Shown here in pieces: positions 14,199 through 22,053 of a DNA stretch of 22,053 nt (positions are counted from its first letter, which is position 1; each line of letters starts with the position of its first letter). A program made the position numbers and the translations under genes. Location: contig JBMLTO010000057.1 of assembly GCA_049239925.1 (NCBI GenBank), positions 1 through 22,053 of the forward strand, written 5' to 3'. The notes under the pieces are model-generated. The model ran no database searches. It was not told the DNA's origin and saw only the letters and a program-made list of their open reading frames with translations. This DNA comes from Legionella_A sp049239925 (GTDB taxonomy: Bacteria > Pseudomonadota > Gammaproteobacteria > Legionellales > Legionellaceae).

Positions 14199-15584
14199 AT
14201 GATTCCAGTAATTGCCCTTGTTGGTCGGCCCAATGTCGGTAAATCAACTTTATTTAATCGCTTAACTCGCACACAAAATGCATTGGTCGCTGATTATCCA
14301 GGACTCACTCGTGATCGCCAATATGGTGATGCGAATTTTAATAAAAAACCATATATAGTCATAGATACTGGTGGTATAGGTGTTGATGATATTGCTGTTG
14401 ATCAGCTAATGTCTAAACAATCCGAATGCGCTCTCACTGAAGCAGATATCATTTTCTTCTTAGTAGATGGTCGTGTTGGTTTAACTGCAGTCGACCTTAA
14501 TATAGCAATTCGTTTGAGAAAATTAGGTAAACCAGTTTATTTATTAGTCAATAAAACGGATGGACTTGATGACGAGTTGGCTTGCTCTGACTTTCAAACC
14601 TTAGGTTTTGATGCTATTTATGCAATATCAGCAGCTCATGGTCGAGGCATTCAGCCATTATTAGAAACGGTTACAGCAACATTTTCACCAGCTAAACAGA
14701 CAGAAGAGGACTTAAAGCGAATCAAGATTGCTTTTATTGGTCGTCCTAATGTAGGGAAATCGACACTTATTAATCGTATTTTAGGCGAGGAACGTGTTGT
14801 TGTTTATGATTTACCTGGCACTACCCGCGATAGCATTGCTATACCTTTTCAGCGCGATGAACAAGAATATACATTAATTGATACGGCTGGAATTCGGCGT
14901 CGATCACGTGTGGATGAGAAAATAGAAAAATTTTCTATTATTAAAACATTGCAATCGATTAAGGAGTCTCATGTTTGTTTAATGCTTATTGATGCCAAAG
15001 AAGGTCTAACCGAGCAAGATATGCATTTACTGGGCTATATTGTTGAAGCAGGAAAAGCCTTGGTGATAGCAATCAATAAATGGGATGGTTTAGACGACGA
15101 TCATAAAGTACATATTAAAGAACAACTATCTAGACGATTACACTTTGCTAATTTTGCCAAAATACGTTTTATTTCAGCATTGCATGGTAGCGGAGTAGGG
15201 TTATTATTTGATGATATTAAACAAGCCTACAGCTCAGCTATAAAAATATTTTCTACACCTATGTTGACCCGCTTATTGCAAGATTTGACTGAACAACATT
15301 CTCCACCATTGGTCAATGGTAGACGTATAAAATTACGTTATGCTCATACAGGAGGTCATAATCCTCCTATTATAGTTATTCATGGAAATCAACTTGATTC
15401 ATTGCCTGATAGTTATAAGCGCTATTTAATTAAATCGTTTACTCATCATTTACAATTGATAGGTACACCTTTAAAAATTGAATTTAAAGGTGGTCAGAAT
15501 CCTTTTAAAAATAAAAAAAATAAGCTGAATGCGCGACAGATCAAACATAAAAAAAGACTCTTGAAGTTTGTTAAGAAACGTTAA
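14199..15584 (+). CDS. der: GTPase Der (EngA), ribosome assembly
   Basis: Der is an essential double-GTPase needed for maturation of the 50S ribosomal subunit. Two tandem GTPase domains are evident. The first has GRPNVGKS (9-16), DTGG (56-59) and NKTD (118-121). The second has GRPNVGKS (181-188), DLPGTTRDS, DTAG and NKWD. A C-terminal KH-like domain follows (LTRLLQDLTEQHSPPLVNGR, KLRYAHTGGHNPP) with a basic Lys/Arg tail that suits RNA binding. The length of 461 aa is normal. It starts 13 bp after bamB and closes the conserved housekeeping cluster; ldhA converges on it. Confidence 0.98.
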   Translation: MIPVIALVGRPNVGKSTLFNRLTRTQNALVADYPGLTRDRQYGDANFNKKPYIVIDTGGIGVDDIAVDQLMSKQSECALTEADIIFFLVDGRVGLTAVDLNIAIRLRKLGKPVYLLVNKTDGLDDELACSDFQTLGFDAIYAISAAHGRGIQPLLETVTATFSPAKQTEEDLKRIKIAFIGRPNVGKSTLINRILGEERVVVYDLPGTTRDSIAIPFQRDEQEYTLIDTAGIRRRSRVDEKIEKFSIIKTLQSIKESHVCLMLIDAKEGLTEQDMHLLGYIVEAGKALVIAINKWDGLDDDHKVHIKEQLSRRLHFANFAKIRFISALHGSGVGLLFDDIKQAYSSAIKIFSTPMLTRLLQDLTEQHSPPLVNGRRIKLRYAHTGGHNPPIIVIHGNQLDSLPDSYKRYLIKSFTHHLQLIGTPLKIEFKGGQNPFKNKKNKLNARQIKHKKRLLKFVKKR

Positions 15585-15585
15585 T

Positions 15586-15610
15586 CGTCAATCCTTATGA
15601 TGGATTAGCG
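15586..15610. terminator. Possible bidirectional terminator between der and ldhA
   Basis: CGTCAATCC and GGATTAGCG form an imperfect 9-bp stem (one mismatch, one wobble) with a 7-nt loop, in the 32-bp gap between two converging genes. No clear T-run follows on either strand, so it is at best a weak terminator. Confidence 0.3.
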
Positions 15611-15616
15611 AAGTAT

Positions 15617-16603
15617 TTATAATGTATTGCTAGTTGTATGTTTCAATTCAAATGAAGTGATGTTTTGTAATGTGACAGAAGCAATATTGGTCAATGCTTC
15701 TTTGGTTAAAAATGCTTGATGACCGGTTATAATGACGTTTGGAAAGCTTTGTAATCTAGTAAAGATGTCATCTTGGATAATTACTTCAGATAAATCTTGA
15801 AAAAATAGTTGCTCCTCTTCTTCATAAACATCGATACCAAGATAACCAATGGTATTATTTTTTAGCGCTTGAATGATTGCTGTCGTATCTATAAGCCCTC
15901 CGCGACTAGTATTAATTAACATGACGCCTTTTTTCATATGCTTTAGGGTTATTTCATTAATGATATGGTAAGTGTCTTGGGTTAATGGACAATGGAGACT
16001 AATGATATCGGCTTCTTTACACAGCTCATCCAATGATGTGTAACGAACCCCCAATGCTAAACACTCTGGATTTTGTTTTTGATCAAACGCAATAAGGGTG
16101 CAGCCAAATCCATGCATTATTTTTGCAAATACACATCCTATTTTTCCAGTACCAATGATACCTATTGATTTTCCATGCAAGTCGAAACCTAATAGATGAG
16201 TTAATAGAAAATTATGTTCTTTAACTAAGTGGTAAGCCTGATGAAATTTACGATTTAAGGTTAAAATTAATCCTACTGCAAATTCAGCAACAGCATATGG
16301 TGAGTAGTCCGGAACGCGCACCACTGTCAATCCTAATTTTTTTGCCGCATCTAAATCAACATGGTTAAAACCCGCTGAACGCAAAGCAATTAATTGCGTG
16401 CCATGCTGAGCGAGAATGCTTAAGACACTGGCTTTAAGATTATCCGTAACAAAACAACTAACCGCGATAAATCCAGCAGCAAGCTTGGCTGTCTTTTCAT
16501 GAAGGACTGTTTCAAAAAACACTAACTCATGATTATAGGCTAGGTTGGCATTTTGAATAAATGATACTTCAAATGATTTAGTACTAAAAAATGCAATTTT
16601 CAT
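15617..16603 (-). CDS. ldhA: Fermentative D-lactate dehydrogenase
   Basis: This NAD-dependent enzyme reduces pyruvate to D-lactate in the cytosol and regenerates NAD when respiration is limited. It resembles E. coli LdhA from end to end: MKIAFFSTKSFE, TLNRKFHQAYHLVKEHNF, QDDIFTRL and TGHQAFLTKEALT. The Rossmann glycine motif is GTGKIG (151-156). The catalytic set is Arg234 (NTSRGGLID), Glu263 (DVYEEEEQLFF) and His295 (GHQAF). At 328 aa it matches E. coli (329). AAGGAA precedes the ATG at good spacing. It stands alone, converging on der. A related 2-hydroxyacid dehydrogenase specificity cannot be fully excluded, but the close similarity favours LdhA. Confidence 0.93.
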   Translation of the reverse strand: MKIAFFSTKSFEVSFIQNANLAYNHELVFFETVLHEKTAKLAAGFIAVSCFVTDNLKASVLSILAQHGTQLIALRSAGFNHVDLDAAKKLGLTVVRVPDYSPYAVAEFAVGLILTLNRKFHQAYHLVKEHNFLLTHLLGFDLHGKSIGIIGTGKIGCVFAKIMHGFGCTLIAFDQKQNPECLALGVRYTSLDELCKEADIISLHCPLTQDTYHIINEITLKHMKKGVMLINTSRGGLIDTTAIIQALKNNTIGYLGIDVYEEEEQLFFQDLSEVIIQDDIFTRLQSFPNVIITGHQAFLTKEALTNIASVTLQNITSFELKHTTSNTL

Positions 16604-16647
16604 CGAAGATTCCTTGTGGACTATCCAATTAAATTAAAACATAAGAT

Positions 16648-16864
16648 AGGGCGTGTTGACAATTCATTCTCCCGTCTATGTGCCGCGACTTGTTCATGGG
16701 TAGCCAAATATAGGAACAAGCGATTGCGAGCATTGACGCATAATTTCTGCTTTAGCATCATGTACTTCACCGCCAGTCCATTGAAATTCAATCGGAAACC
16801 CACAAGCATCAACCGCCCCAGTACCTTCAGATAATTTTCTTACGAAGGTTGAATCATATTTTCA
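16648..16864 (-). mobile_element. Relic of an IS5-family insertion sequence with transposase fragment
   Basis: On the minus strand, a frame with stops on both sides (16697-16861) reads YDSTFVRKLSEGTGAVDACG, followed by FPIEFQWTGGEVHDAKAE. This matches IS5-family transposases (IS1031/IS427 type), where the catalytic block DSTxVRAHQHA and later VDAxGxPxxFxLTGGxVHD occur. Here the two blocks are fused by an internal deletion of some 40 residues. The chain ends at a TGA (16694-16696). The remaining 3' DNA runs to the element end, TAGGGCGTGTTGACAA on the plus strand, which recurs at 2054-2110. The element lies between ldhA and pilD. It is clearly inactive. Confidence 0.75.
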
Positions 16865-16881
16865 GCAGTTAGACATGGTTT

Positions 16882-17742
16882 TTAATAGCAATAAGTGATA
16901 TACCATTTGGTTATTACTGGTCCATAGAATAAGGAAACAAGCCCAGAAAAACATAAAAATGGACCAAAAGGAAGGGGAGTCGCGTGTGATTTTCTTGTTG
17001 ATTTTAAGTAAATAATTCCTATAATTGCGCCCAAAAGTGAGGAACAAAGTAATATAAAAGGCATTTGTTGCCAACCGAACCACGCACTATAAGCTGCAAA
17101 TAATTTGAAATCACCATTACCCATGCCTATTTTTCCCGTACATAAATAATATATTTTAATCAATAACCATAGCATCAAATAACCGACTATCGCGGCGAAT
17201 ATAACAGTTGCCAGGGGGCTAAATAATTCTTGAGTATTTGCAAGCAAACCCATCCACAATAAACTGATACTCAAACTATCTGGAATCAATTGATGTTGCA
17301 AATCAATAAAGCAAATCACAATTGACAACCAGACAAACAATAAGGCAAAGGCTAACTTCATGCTGATGCCAAAATGATATAAGGCTAATAATGACAGCAC
17401 TATGGTAAAAAACTCTACCAAGGGATAAAGCCAAGAAATAGTTGCTTGGCAATGACTACATCGTCCTTTAAGTAAACAGTAACTCAATAAGGGAATATTA
17501 TGCCAAATAGGTACCATATTTTTACAATGAGGACAGAATGACCTTGGAAAAAACAAATTAATAACGAACTCTTTTTCTTCAGGAAGCTTGAGAAATGAGC
17601 GACATTCTGTTCGCCATTCACGATAAATCATCAGTGGCAATCGATAAATAAAAACATTTAATAAGCTACCTATTGCTGCAGCAAACAATCCCACTGTAAT
17701 GTAAACCAAGTATGGATATTCCACAAAGAAAAGATTATACAT
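16882..17742 (-). CDS. pilD: Type IV prepilin peptidase/N-methyltransferase PilD
   Basis: PilD is an inner-membrane aspartyl protease that removes the leader from type IV prepilins and type II pseudopilins and methylates the new N-terminus. The zinc-binding pairs are CPHC (70-73) and CSHC (95-98). The catalytic aspartates are Asp147 (FIDLQHQLIPD) and Asp211 in GMGNGDFK. GSLLNVFIYRLP near the N-terminus is the family methyltransferase-side signature. Seven to eight hydrophobic helices are visible; 286 aa is typical. It starts 2 bp after the end of pilC, so it is the last gene of the pilBCD operon. In Legionella, PilD also serves type II secretion; whether that holds here cannot be seen. Confidence 0.96.
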   Translation of the reverse strand: MYNLFFVEYPYLVYITVGLFAAAIGSLLNVFIYRLPLMIYREWRTECRSFLKLPEEKEFVINLFFPRSFCPHCKNMVPIWHNIPLLSYCLLKGRCSHCQATISWLYPLVEFFTIVLSLLALYHFGISMKLAFALLFVWLSIVICFIDLQHQLIPDSLSISLLWMGLLANTQELFSPLATVIFAAIVGYLMLWLLIKIYYLCTGKIGMGNGDFKLFAAYSAWFGWQQMPFILLCSSLLGAIIGIIYLKSTRKSHATPLPFGPFLCFSGLVSLFYGPVITKWYITYCY

Positions 17743-17744
17743 AG

Positions 17745-18965
17745 CTAAACCACCGAGCCAAGTTTAAAGATTGGTAGATACATAGCAACGACTAATCCAC
17801 CAATAAGAATACCTAAAATAGACATAATTAGGGGTTCAAGCAAGCTACTTAGAGCATCAACAGCATTATCAACTTCTTCTTCATAAAAATCAGCCACTTT
17901 CCCGAGCATTTGTTCTAAAGAACCTGATTCTTCACCTATGGCAACCATTTGAACCACCATATTAGGAAATAAATGTGTATTTCCCATCGCCGCTTGTAAT
18001 TGCTGACCATTTGATACGTCAATTCTAATTCGTTCTGTTGCCTCGGCATAAAGAATATTTCCTGTTGCACCAGCAACAGATTTTAAAGCATCAACTAATG
18101 GAAGACCTGCTGCAAAAGTGATTGACAAGGTTCGTGCAAATCTAGCAATTGCTGATTTTTTTAAAATATTTCCGATGATAGGTAGTTTCAGTAGATTACG
18201 TTCAACATTACTTGCAAACGTTTTTGATAGTGAGTGTGCTTTTTTAAAGCCATAAATTAGTGCTGCAATCGAACCAAAAATAAGGTACCAATACGTTTGA
18301 AAAATGTCAGATAATTGAATAACCATTAATGTCAAGGCTGGTAAATCAGCGCCAAAACCTGCAAATAACGTTTGAAATTGGGGAACAACAAAAATTAGTA
18401 AGCAGGCAGTAACAATAAATGCTATAGCAATTACTGCAGAAGGATATGCTAATGCTTTTTTTATTTTCTTTTTAATACTTTCAATTTTCTCTTTATAGGT
18501 TGATACCTTATCTAACATGATCTCTAAGGAACCTGATTTTTCACCAGCATCTACTAAATTGCAAAAAAGGGCATTAAAAAATGCAGGATACTTACGTAGG
18601 GCATCAGCTAGTGTTGTTCCCGTTTCGATATCTTTTTTGATGGTTTCAATCAGAGCACGCATTCGCTCATTCTGTTGACCTTTTGAAACAATATCAAATG
18701 ATTGCACCAGTGGAATGCCGGCTTGGATCATTGTTGCCATTTGACGACTGAAAATAGTGATGTCAGCTGTTTTAATTTTCTTGTTATTTTTATTGAATAA
18801 GGGCTTTCTCTTTTTGCTCACCTTCCGTGGAATAATCCCTTGTTTACGTAATTCAGCTTTTGCCACTGCTATACTGTGAGCAGCGATCATACCACTTGTT
18901 TTTTGCCCAGACGCACTAACGCCATCCCATTTATAATTATTTAAAACATGAGAATTTTGCATCAT
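17745..18965 (-). CDS. pilC: Type IV pilus inner-membrane platform protein PilC
   Basis: PilC is the polytopic inner-membrane platform on which PilB drives pilus assembly. Two GspF/T2SSF domains are visible. The first (about 70-195) begins FSRQMATMIQAGIPLVQSFD and contains LVDAGEKSGSLE. The second (about 270-395) begins FARTLSITFAAGLPLVDALK and contains MVAIGEESGSLEQML. Each is followed by membrane helices (about 170-195, 220-245 and 375-400), and the chain ends in PIFKLGSVV. The length of 406 aa is typical. Start ATG 18965 lies 3 bp from the pilB stop, with a GGTAGAA site inside the pilB end. A type II GspF is a related alternative, but position between pilB and pilD favours PilC. Confidence 0.95.
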   Translation of the reverse strand: MMQNSHVLNNYKWDGVSASGQKTSGMIAAHSIAVAKAELRKQGIIPRKVSKKRKPLFNKNNKKIKTADITIFSRQMATMIQAGIPLVQSFDIVSKGQQNERMRALIETIKKDIETGTTLADALRKYPAFFNALFCNLVDAGEKSGSLEIMLDKVSTYKEKIESIKKKIKKALAYPSAVIAIAFIVTACLLIFVVPQFQTLFAGFGADLPALTLMVIQLSDIFQTYWYLIFGSIAALIYGFKKAHSLSKTFASNVERNLLKLPIIGNILKKSAIARFARTLSITFAAGLPLVDALKSVAGATGNILYAEATERIRIDVSNGQQLQAAMGNTHLFPNMVVQMVAIGEESGSLEQMLGKVADFYEEEVDNAVDALSSLLEPLIMSILGILIGGLVVAMYLPIFKLGSVV

Positions 18966-18968
18966 AAA

Positions 18969-20684
18969 TTATTCTACCGTTACGCGATTTAATTCTTCAA
19001 GCGTGGTTAATCCAGCTTTAACCTTTTCAAGACCAGTTTGATAGATACTTTGCATACCTTCACTTTGTGCTTGTTTGAGGATATCTAAAGAGTTACCACC
19101 CGACATAATGATCTTTCCTAATGATTTGGTCATTGGCATAACCTCAAATAAACCTATTCTACCATGATAGCCGTTGGTGCACTGCTTGCAACCAATGGCT
19201 TGATATAGAACGCTATTTTTGGCAGAATATTCATCAAATCCAAGCTCAATTAGACTATTCGTTGTCGTATCATCCCGTATGGCTTTGCAGTTTTCACATA
19301 ATTTTCGAACCAATCTCTGTGCAATTATTAGGCTAACAGAGCTAGCAATATTAAAGGAAGGAATACCCATATTGACAAGACGAGTTAGCGTTTCTGATGC
19401 GCTATTAGTGTGCAAGGTCGATAATACTAAATGTCCAGTTTGAGCTGCTTTGATAGCAATCTCAGCAGTCTCTAAGTCTCGTACTTCACCAACCATAATG
19501 ATGTCAGGATCTTGACGAAGAAAAGAACGCAAAACACTAGAAAAGGTTAAACCTGCTTTAGGATTAATATTAACTTGATTAATTCCTGATACTTTAATTT
19601 CAACAGGATCCTCAGCTGTTGAAATATTGCTATCAACAGTGTTAAGCACGTTTAATGCAGTGTATAGCGTTACTGTTTTACCACTACCAGTCGGGCCCGT
19701 CACCAGGATCATGCCTTGCGGGCGATTAATTGCGCTAAGAAATAGCTCTTCTTGTTTAGCACTAAATCCCAATGATTCCACACCGAGTTTAGTAGCTCCA
19801 GGATCCAAAATTCGCATGACAATTTTTTCACCAGCAATCGTTGGACATGTACTTACCCTAAAATCAATTGCGCGATTTTTTGATAATGTAAGCTTGAATC
19901 GACCATCTTGTGGAATTCTACGCTCAGAAATATCCAAATTTGACATAATTTTTATGCGTGCTGCAATTCTAGAAGCCAATTTTAGTGGAGGGGTGGTTAC
20001 GGTGAACAAGATACCATCTTGGCGATAACGAATTCTAAATTCATGCTCATAGGGTTCAAAATGAATATCAGATGAACCGTTTTGGATGGCTTCGACTAAA
20101 ATTTGATTAATAAACTTGACTACCGGTGCATCCTCATAAGATGACTGATTGTCTGCTTCTGGCTCTTCATCATGCTCAGTTGAAATATCTAAATTAACTG
20201 TATTGTTTTCATCGAAATATTCGGCTAGTCCTTGACTTTCTTGCTCATGCAAAATTTTTTCGATTAATTCATGAAGTTTAGTGGTTTCGACAATAACTAA
20301 ACTGATGTGTAATCCTGTATGAAACTGTATTTCTTTTAATGCTCCATGTTTATTTGGATCATCAATCGCTAGAAAGAGTTGTGACCCCCTTATAAATAAT
20401 GGTAGTAAGTGATGCTGTTGAATTAATTTTTTGCTGACTAAATCAATCGGCATCGCATCAGAATCTAAACAATCCAGATCTATTAATGGTAAACCAAAAC
20501 TATTAGCAATTAGATATGCAATTCTATCAGCAGTAACAACATGCTCATTCACAAAGTAAGTCAATAAATCAATATTTGTTGACTTAGCAATTCGCTGGCA
20601 TTCAAGAGCATCGTCTTTATTTAATAAGTTTTCTTGTACAAGTAATTGTGAGATACCTTGTAAATAAAGTTCTTGAGCATTCAT
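18969..20684 (-). CDS. pilB: Type IV pilus assembly ATPase PilB
   Basis: PilB is the cytoplasmic hexameric ATPase that powers pilus extension. The N-terminal MshEN-type domain (about 10-145) is followed by an acidic linker (EHDEEPEADNQ). The motor domain holds SSDIHFEPYEHEFRIRYRQDG (split across 205-224), Walker A GPTGSGKT (330-337), the Asp box (TAEDPVE), Walker B DPDIIMVGEVRD (392-403) and the His box GHLVLSTLHTN. The zinc site is CENC (463-466) and CKQC (499-502). The length of 571 aa is normal. It leads a pilB-pilC-pilD transcript. No PilT retraction ATPase or pilin gene is present nearby. Confidence 0.97.
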   Translation of the reverse strand: MNAQELYLQGISQLLVQENLLNKDDALECQRIAKSTNIDLLTYFVNEHVVTADRIAYLIANSFGLPLIDLDCLDSDAMPIDLVSKKLIQQHHLLPLFIRGSQLFLAIDDPNKHGALKEIQFHTGLHISLVIVETTKLHELIEKILHEQESQGLAEYFDENNTVNLDISTEHDEEPEADNQSSYEDAPVVKFINQILVEAIQNGSSDIHFEPYEHEFRIRYRQDGILFTVTTPPLKLASRIAARIKIMSNLDISERRIPQDGRFKLTLSKNRAIDFRVSTCPTIAGEKIVMRILDPGATKLGVESLGFSAKQEELFLSAINRPQGMILVTGPTGSGKTVTLYTALNVLNTVDSNISTAEDPVEIKVSGINQVNINPKAGLTFSSVLRSFLRQDPDIIMVGEVRDLETAEIAIKAAQTGHLVLSTLHTNSASETLTRLVNMGIPSFNIASSVSLIIAQRLVRKLCENCKAIRDDTTTNSLIELGFDEYSAKNSVLYQAIGCKQCTNGYHGRIGLFEVMPMTKSLGKIIMSGGNSLDILKQAQSEGMQSIYQTGLEKVKAGLTTLEELNRVTVE

Positions 20685-20828
20685 CGTTATCTTTTTTTTG
20701 TTATAAAATTAAACTAACTATAGACAATAAATAGTAATCATGCACGCATAATTCTTTTATAAAAAGCAAATGATTCGATGGATTGCTCTAATTATTAACA
20801 TGAATGTACCGGGTAAACTGAAATAAAT

Positions 20829-20858
20829 TTGCCAGCCTTGTAAGTGAAACAGTACTAT
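20829..20858 (+). promoter_or_regulatory. Candidate methyltransferase promoter
   Basis: TTGCCA (20829-20834, 5 of 6 consensus) and TACTAT (20853-20858, 4 of 6) are 18 bp apart. They would start transcription near 20865, a short distance before the methyltransferase. The 198-bp pilB-methyltransferase intergenic region must also hold the pilB promoter. I see no clear sigma-54 site there; TATAGT on the minus strand is the only pilB -10 candidate. Confidence 0.4.
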
Positions 20859-20882
20859 TTTTTAATTAATGGGTTTTAGGAG

Positions 20883-21689
20883 ATGATTTTGTCGCCGGCG
20901 GAAGAAACAACGATTTATTATCAACTGAATGATTGGTTTGCTTCACCAGAAGCAAACTGTCTGGCTTGGTCATTTACTCAAGCATTGAAGACTCTCTCCC
21001 CTGTTTTAAAAGGTAATGTTTTAATCCAATTGGGTGGTTGCGGTTCAAACAGATGGTTGTCGACATTAAGCTATTGTTATCAGTGGGTTATTGTACCTTA
21101 TTTTGATAACCATTTTTCTGTGCAAACCTCAATATGTCAATTACCTTTTGCAGCTGATAGTGTTGACTGTGTACTTGCACCATTAACGTTTGATTTATTT
21201 GGCCCATTAACTAATCTTATTGATGAAATCGATCGAATTTTGAAACCGATGGGGCATCTCATTATTCTAGGAATTAATCCTTTAAGTTTATGGAAATTGA
21301 CTCTTACCCGAGAAGGACGCTCCGTTTTAAATCATATAAAATCAAAAATATGTTTTTCGTTTATGCTTAGACAGGCTCTGTTAAAAAAAAATTATCAGCA
21401 AATATTATTCACCAAATTTGACCATATATTACCAATTAACTCAGATAGCATTATGAATGGTCTTAAGGGTTTGAATACGATAGTGAAACTATATGGTTTT
21501 TTGCCCTCATCACTGTACTGTTTAATTGTGCAGAAGCTCGATATCGTACAGCCTGATACCCGTAGGAGCGATCGAAAACTAGACTTATTCGTTCCCTCTA
21601 GTTTAGGTGTGCTTCCCTCATCCTTTCATCCAGAAGAAGTCATGAAGCACATACAGAGTAATCCGATGAGTTCGACTACTGGTCATTGA
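20883..21689 (+). CDS. Class I SAM-dependent methyltransferase (gloB/rnhA-neighbour type)
   Basis: This probably cytosolic methyltransferase of 268 aa has a class I SAM fold. A motif I-like loop is seen in VLIQLGGCGSN (47-56), the motif IV/post-I region in LPFAADSVDCVLAPLTFDLF, and a characteristic ILKPMGHLIILGINPLSLW. That last block is close to the LRPEGHLVILGFNPWSLWG of a gammaproteobacterial family usually encoded between gloB and rnhA. Its substrate is unknown to me. The start is doubtful: AGGAG directly abuts ATG 20883, while TTG 20889 lies 6 nt after it and may be the true start. The usual neighbours rnhA and dnaQ do not follow; a broken nuclease gene and a repeat do. It is transcribed divergently from pilB. 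Confidence 0.85.
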   Translation: MILSPAEETTIYYQLNDWFASPEANCLAWSFTQALKTLSPVLKGNVLIQLGGCGSNRWLSTLSYCYQWVIVPYFDNHFSVQTSICQLPFAADSVDCVLAPLTFDLFGPLTNLIDEIDRILKPMGHLIILGINPLSLWKLTLTREGRSVLNHIKSKICFSFMLRQALLKKNYQQILFTKFDHILPINSDSIMNGLKGLNTIVKLYGFLPSSLYCLIVQKLDIVQPDTRRSDRKLDLFVPSSLGVLPSSFHPEEVMKHIQSNPMSSTTGH

Positions 21690-21697
21690 ATGGAAAA

Positions 21698-21719
21698 GCA
21701 TCCGCATCAAACCGGATGC
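21698..21719 (+). terminator. Hairpin after the methyltransferase
   Basis: GCATCCG and CGGATGC form a perfect 7-bp stem with an 8-nt loop, 9 bp past the stop codon. No T-run follows, so it is at most a partial or factor-assisted terminator. Confidence 0.35.
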
Positions 21720-21940
21720 ATGCAGGCGAACTGAATTTCTATTTAAATCTGGTGGACGATTTTTACAAAATGCCCGAAGACAACCCAACAATCGGATTGT
21801 TATTGTGCAAGTCTCGCAACAAATTTGAGGCTATATATGCGCTAAAAGGTATTTAAAAACCAATAGAAATCTCAGAGTATCAACGTTTATTTTTTTGCAT
21901 TATCAAATTGAGATCCAAAAGATATTTGTGTATAGCCTAA
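21719..21940 (+). pseudogene. YhcG/DUF1016 PDDEXK nuclease, C-terminal remnant
   Basis: The frame reads HAGELNFYLNLVDDFYKMPE, then DNPTIGLLLCKSRNKFEAIY and ALKGI, then a TAA (21854-21856), and continues KPIEISEYQRL. This is the C-terminal part of the YhcG/DUF1016 family, which reads AGxMNFYLxxVDD, then DxPxIGLILCKxKxxxxxEYAL, then KPIGVxEY. The in-frame stop falls inside the conserved block. The N-terminal domain and the catalytic D...ExK region are missing. YhcG proteins are PDDEXK nucleases that are often carried on mobile or accessory DNA. The remnant sits between the methyltransferase and the right terminal repeat. It is not functional. Confidence 0.72.
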
Positions 21941-21987
21941 CTCAAAAAAGTAACCAGCATCTTTTAAGTTAGGATTAACACTTTTGG

Positions 21988-22036
21988 CAGGGGTGTCTCA
22001 TTAAAATTTAATCAATCTGTTGTAGGTTGGGCCTTG
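21988..22036 (-). repeat. Terminal inverted repeat copy, right (49 bp)
   Basis: This is the reverse complement of 79-127 with two mismatches. It starts CAGGGGTGTC and ends TTGGGCCTTG. The gap 21941-21987 before it shows nothing else. The last 17 bases of the window are not shared with the left side. Confidence 0.85.
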
Positions 22037-22053
22037 TCCCAACAATAACGTAT

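Noticed and set aside
19627..20028. Plus-strand 133-aa open frame inside pilB
   Set aside because: It is antisense to the highly conserved ATPase core of pilB and has no recognisable features.
295..21689. A 22-kb composite transposon bounded by the terminal inverted repeats
   Set aside because: The interval is filled with core genes in conserved order and no active transposase is present.
1..22053. Defence system, CRISPR array or phage island
   Set aside because: No repeat-spacer pattern, integrase, phage structural gene or intact defence gene is visible; the only related trace is the YhcG remnant.

Overview
The window looks like a stretch of a low-GC gammaproteobacterial chromosome. Protein features point towards the Legionellales (Legionella, Coxiella, Berkiella or Aquicella relatives): a short glucose-6-phosphate isomerase, no ispG at the rodZ-hisS junction, and pilW between rlmN and rodZ. 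This placement is inferred from gene content and order, not from any database search. No rRNA, tRNA or CRISPR array was found. The two ends carry the same 49-bp repeat in opposite orientation, so the window may be a whole contig whose ends fall in dispersed repeats.

Layout. 1-294: repeat copy and leader. 295-1746: pgi. 1747-2110: decayed DNA holding a remnant of a CPBP-type membrane protease gene and a lone insertion-sequence end that supplies the fadD stop codon. 2108-3766 (minus): fadD. 3823-6026: minC, lpxH and an unknown gene in one tight run. 6027-6657: a 454-bp element with 31-bp inverted ends enclosing a broken transposase. 6658-7963: a coiled-coil protein of unknown function and an LprI-like secreted protein. 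8067-15584: ndk, rlmN, pilW, rodZ, hisS, yfgM-like, bamB and der, the widely conserved gammaproteobacterial housekeeping cluster. 15617-16603 (minus): ldhA. 16648-16864: a second relic of the same insertion-sequence family, with recognisable transposase sequence. 16882-20684 (minus): the pilB-pilC-pilD type IV pilus operon. 20889 or 20883 to 21689: a methyltransferase. 21719-21940: a broken YhcG/DUF1016 nuclease remnant. 21988-22036: the second copy of the terminal repeat.

Functionally, several genes serve the cell envelope: lpxH (lipid A), bamB (outer-membrane protein assembly), yfgM-like (secretion chaperoning), rodZ and minC (shape and division), pilW and pilBCD (type IV pili). Others serve translation and nucleotide supply (hisS, rlmN, der, ndk) or central metabolism (pgi, ldhA, fadD).

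I found no convincing new multi-gene system. The most notable features are the fossil mobile elements at gene edges, a rodZ that lacks its usual periplasmic domain next to a missing ispG, and two unrecognised genes at 5262-6026 and 6658-7518.
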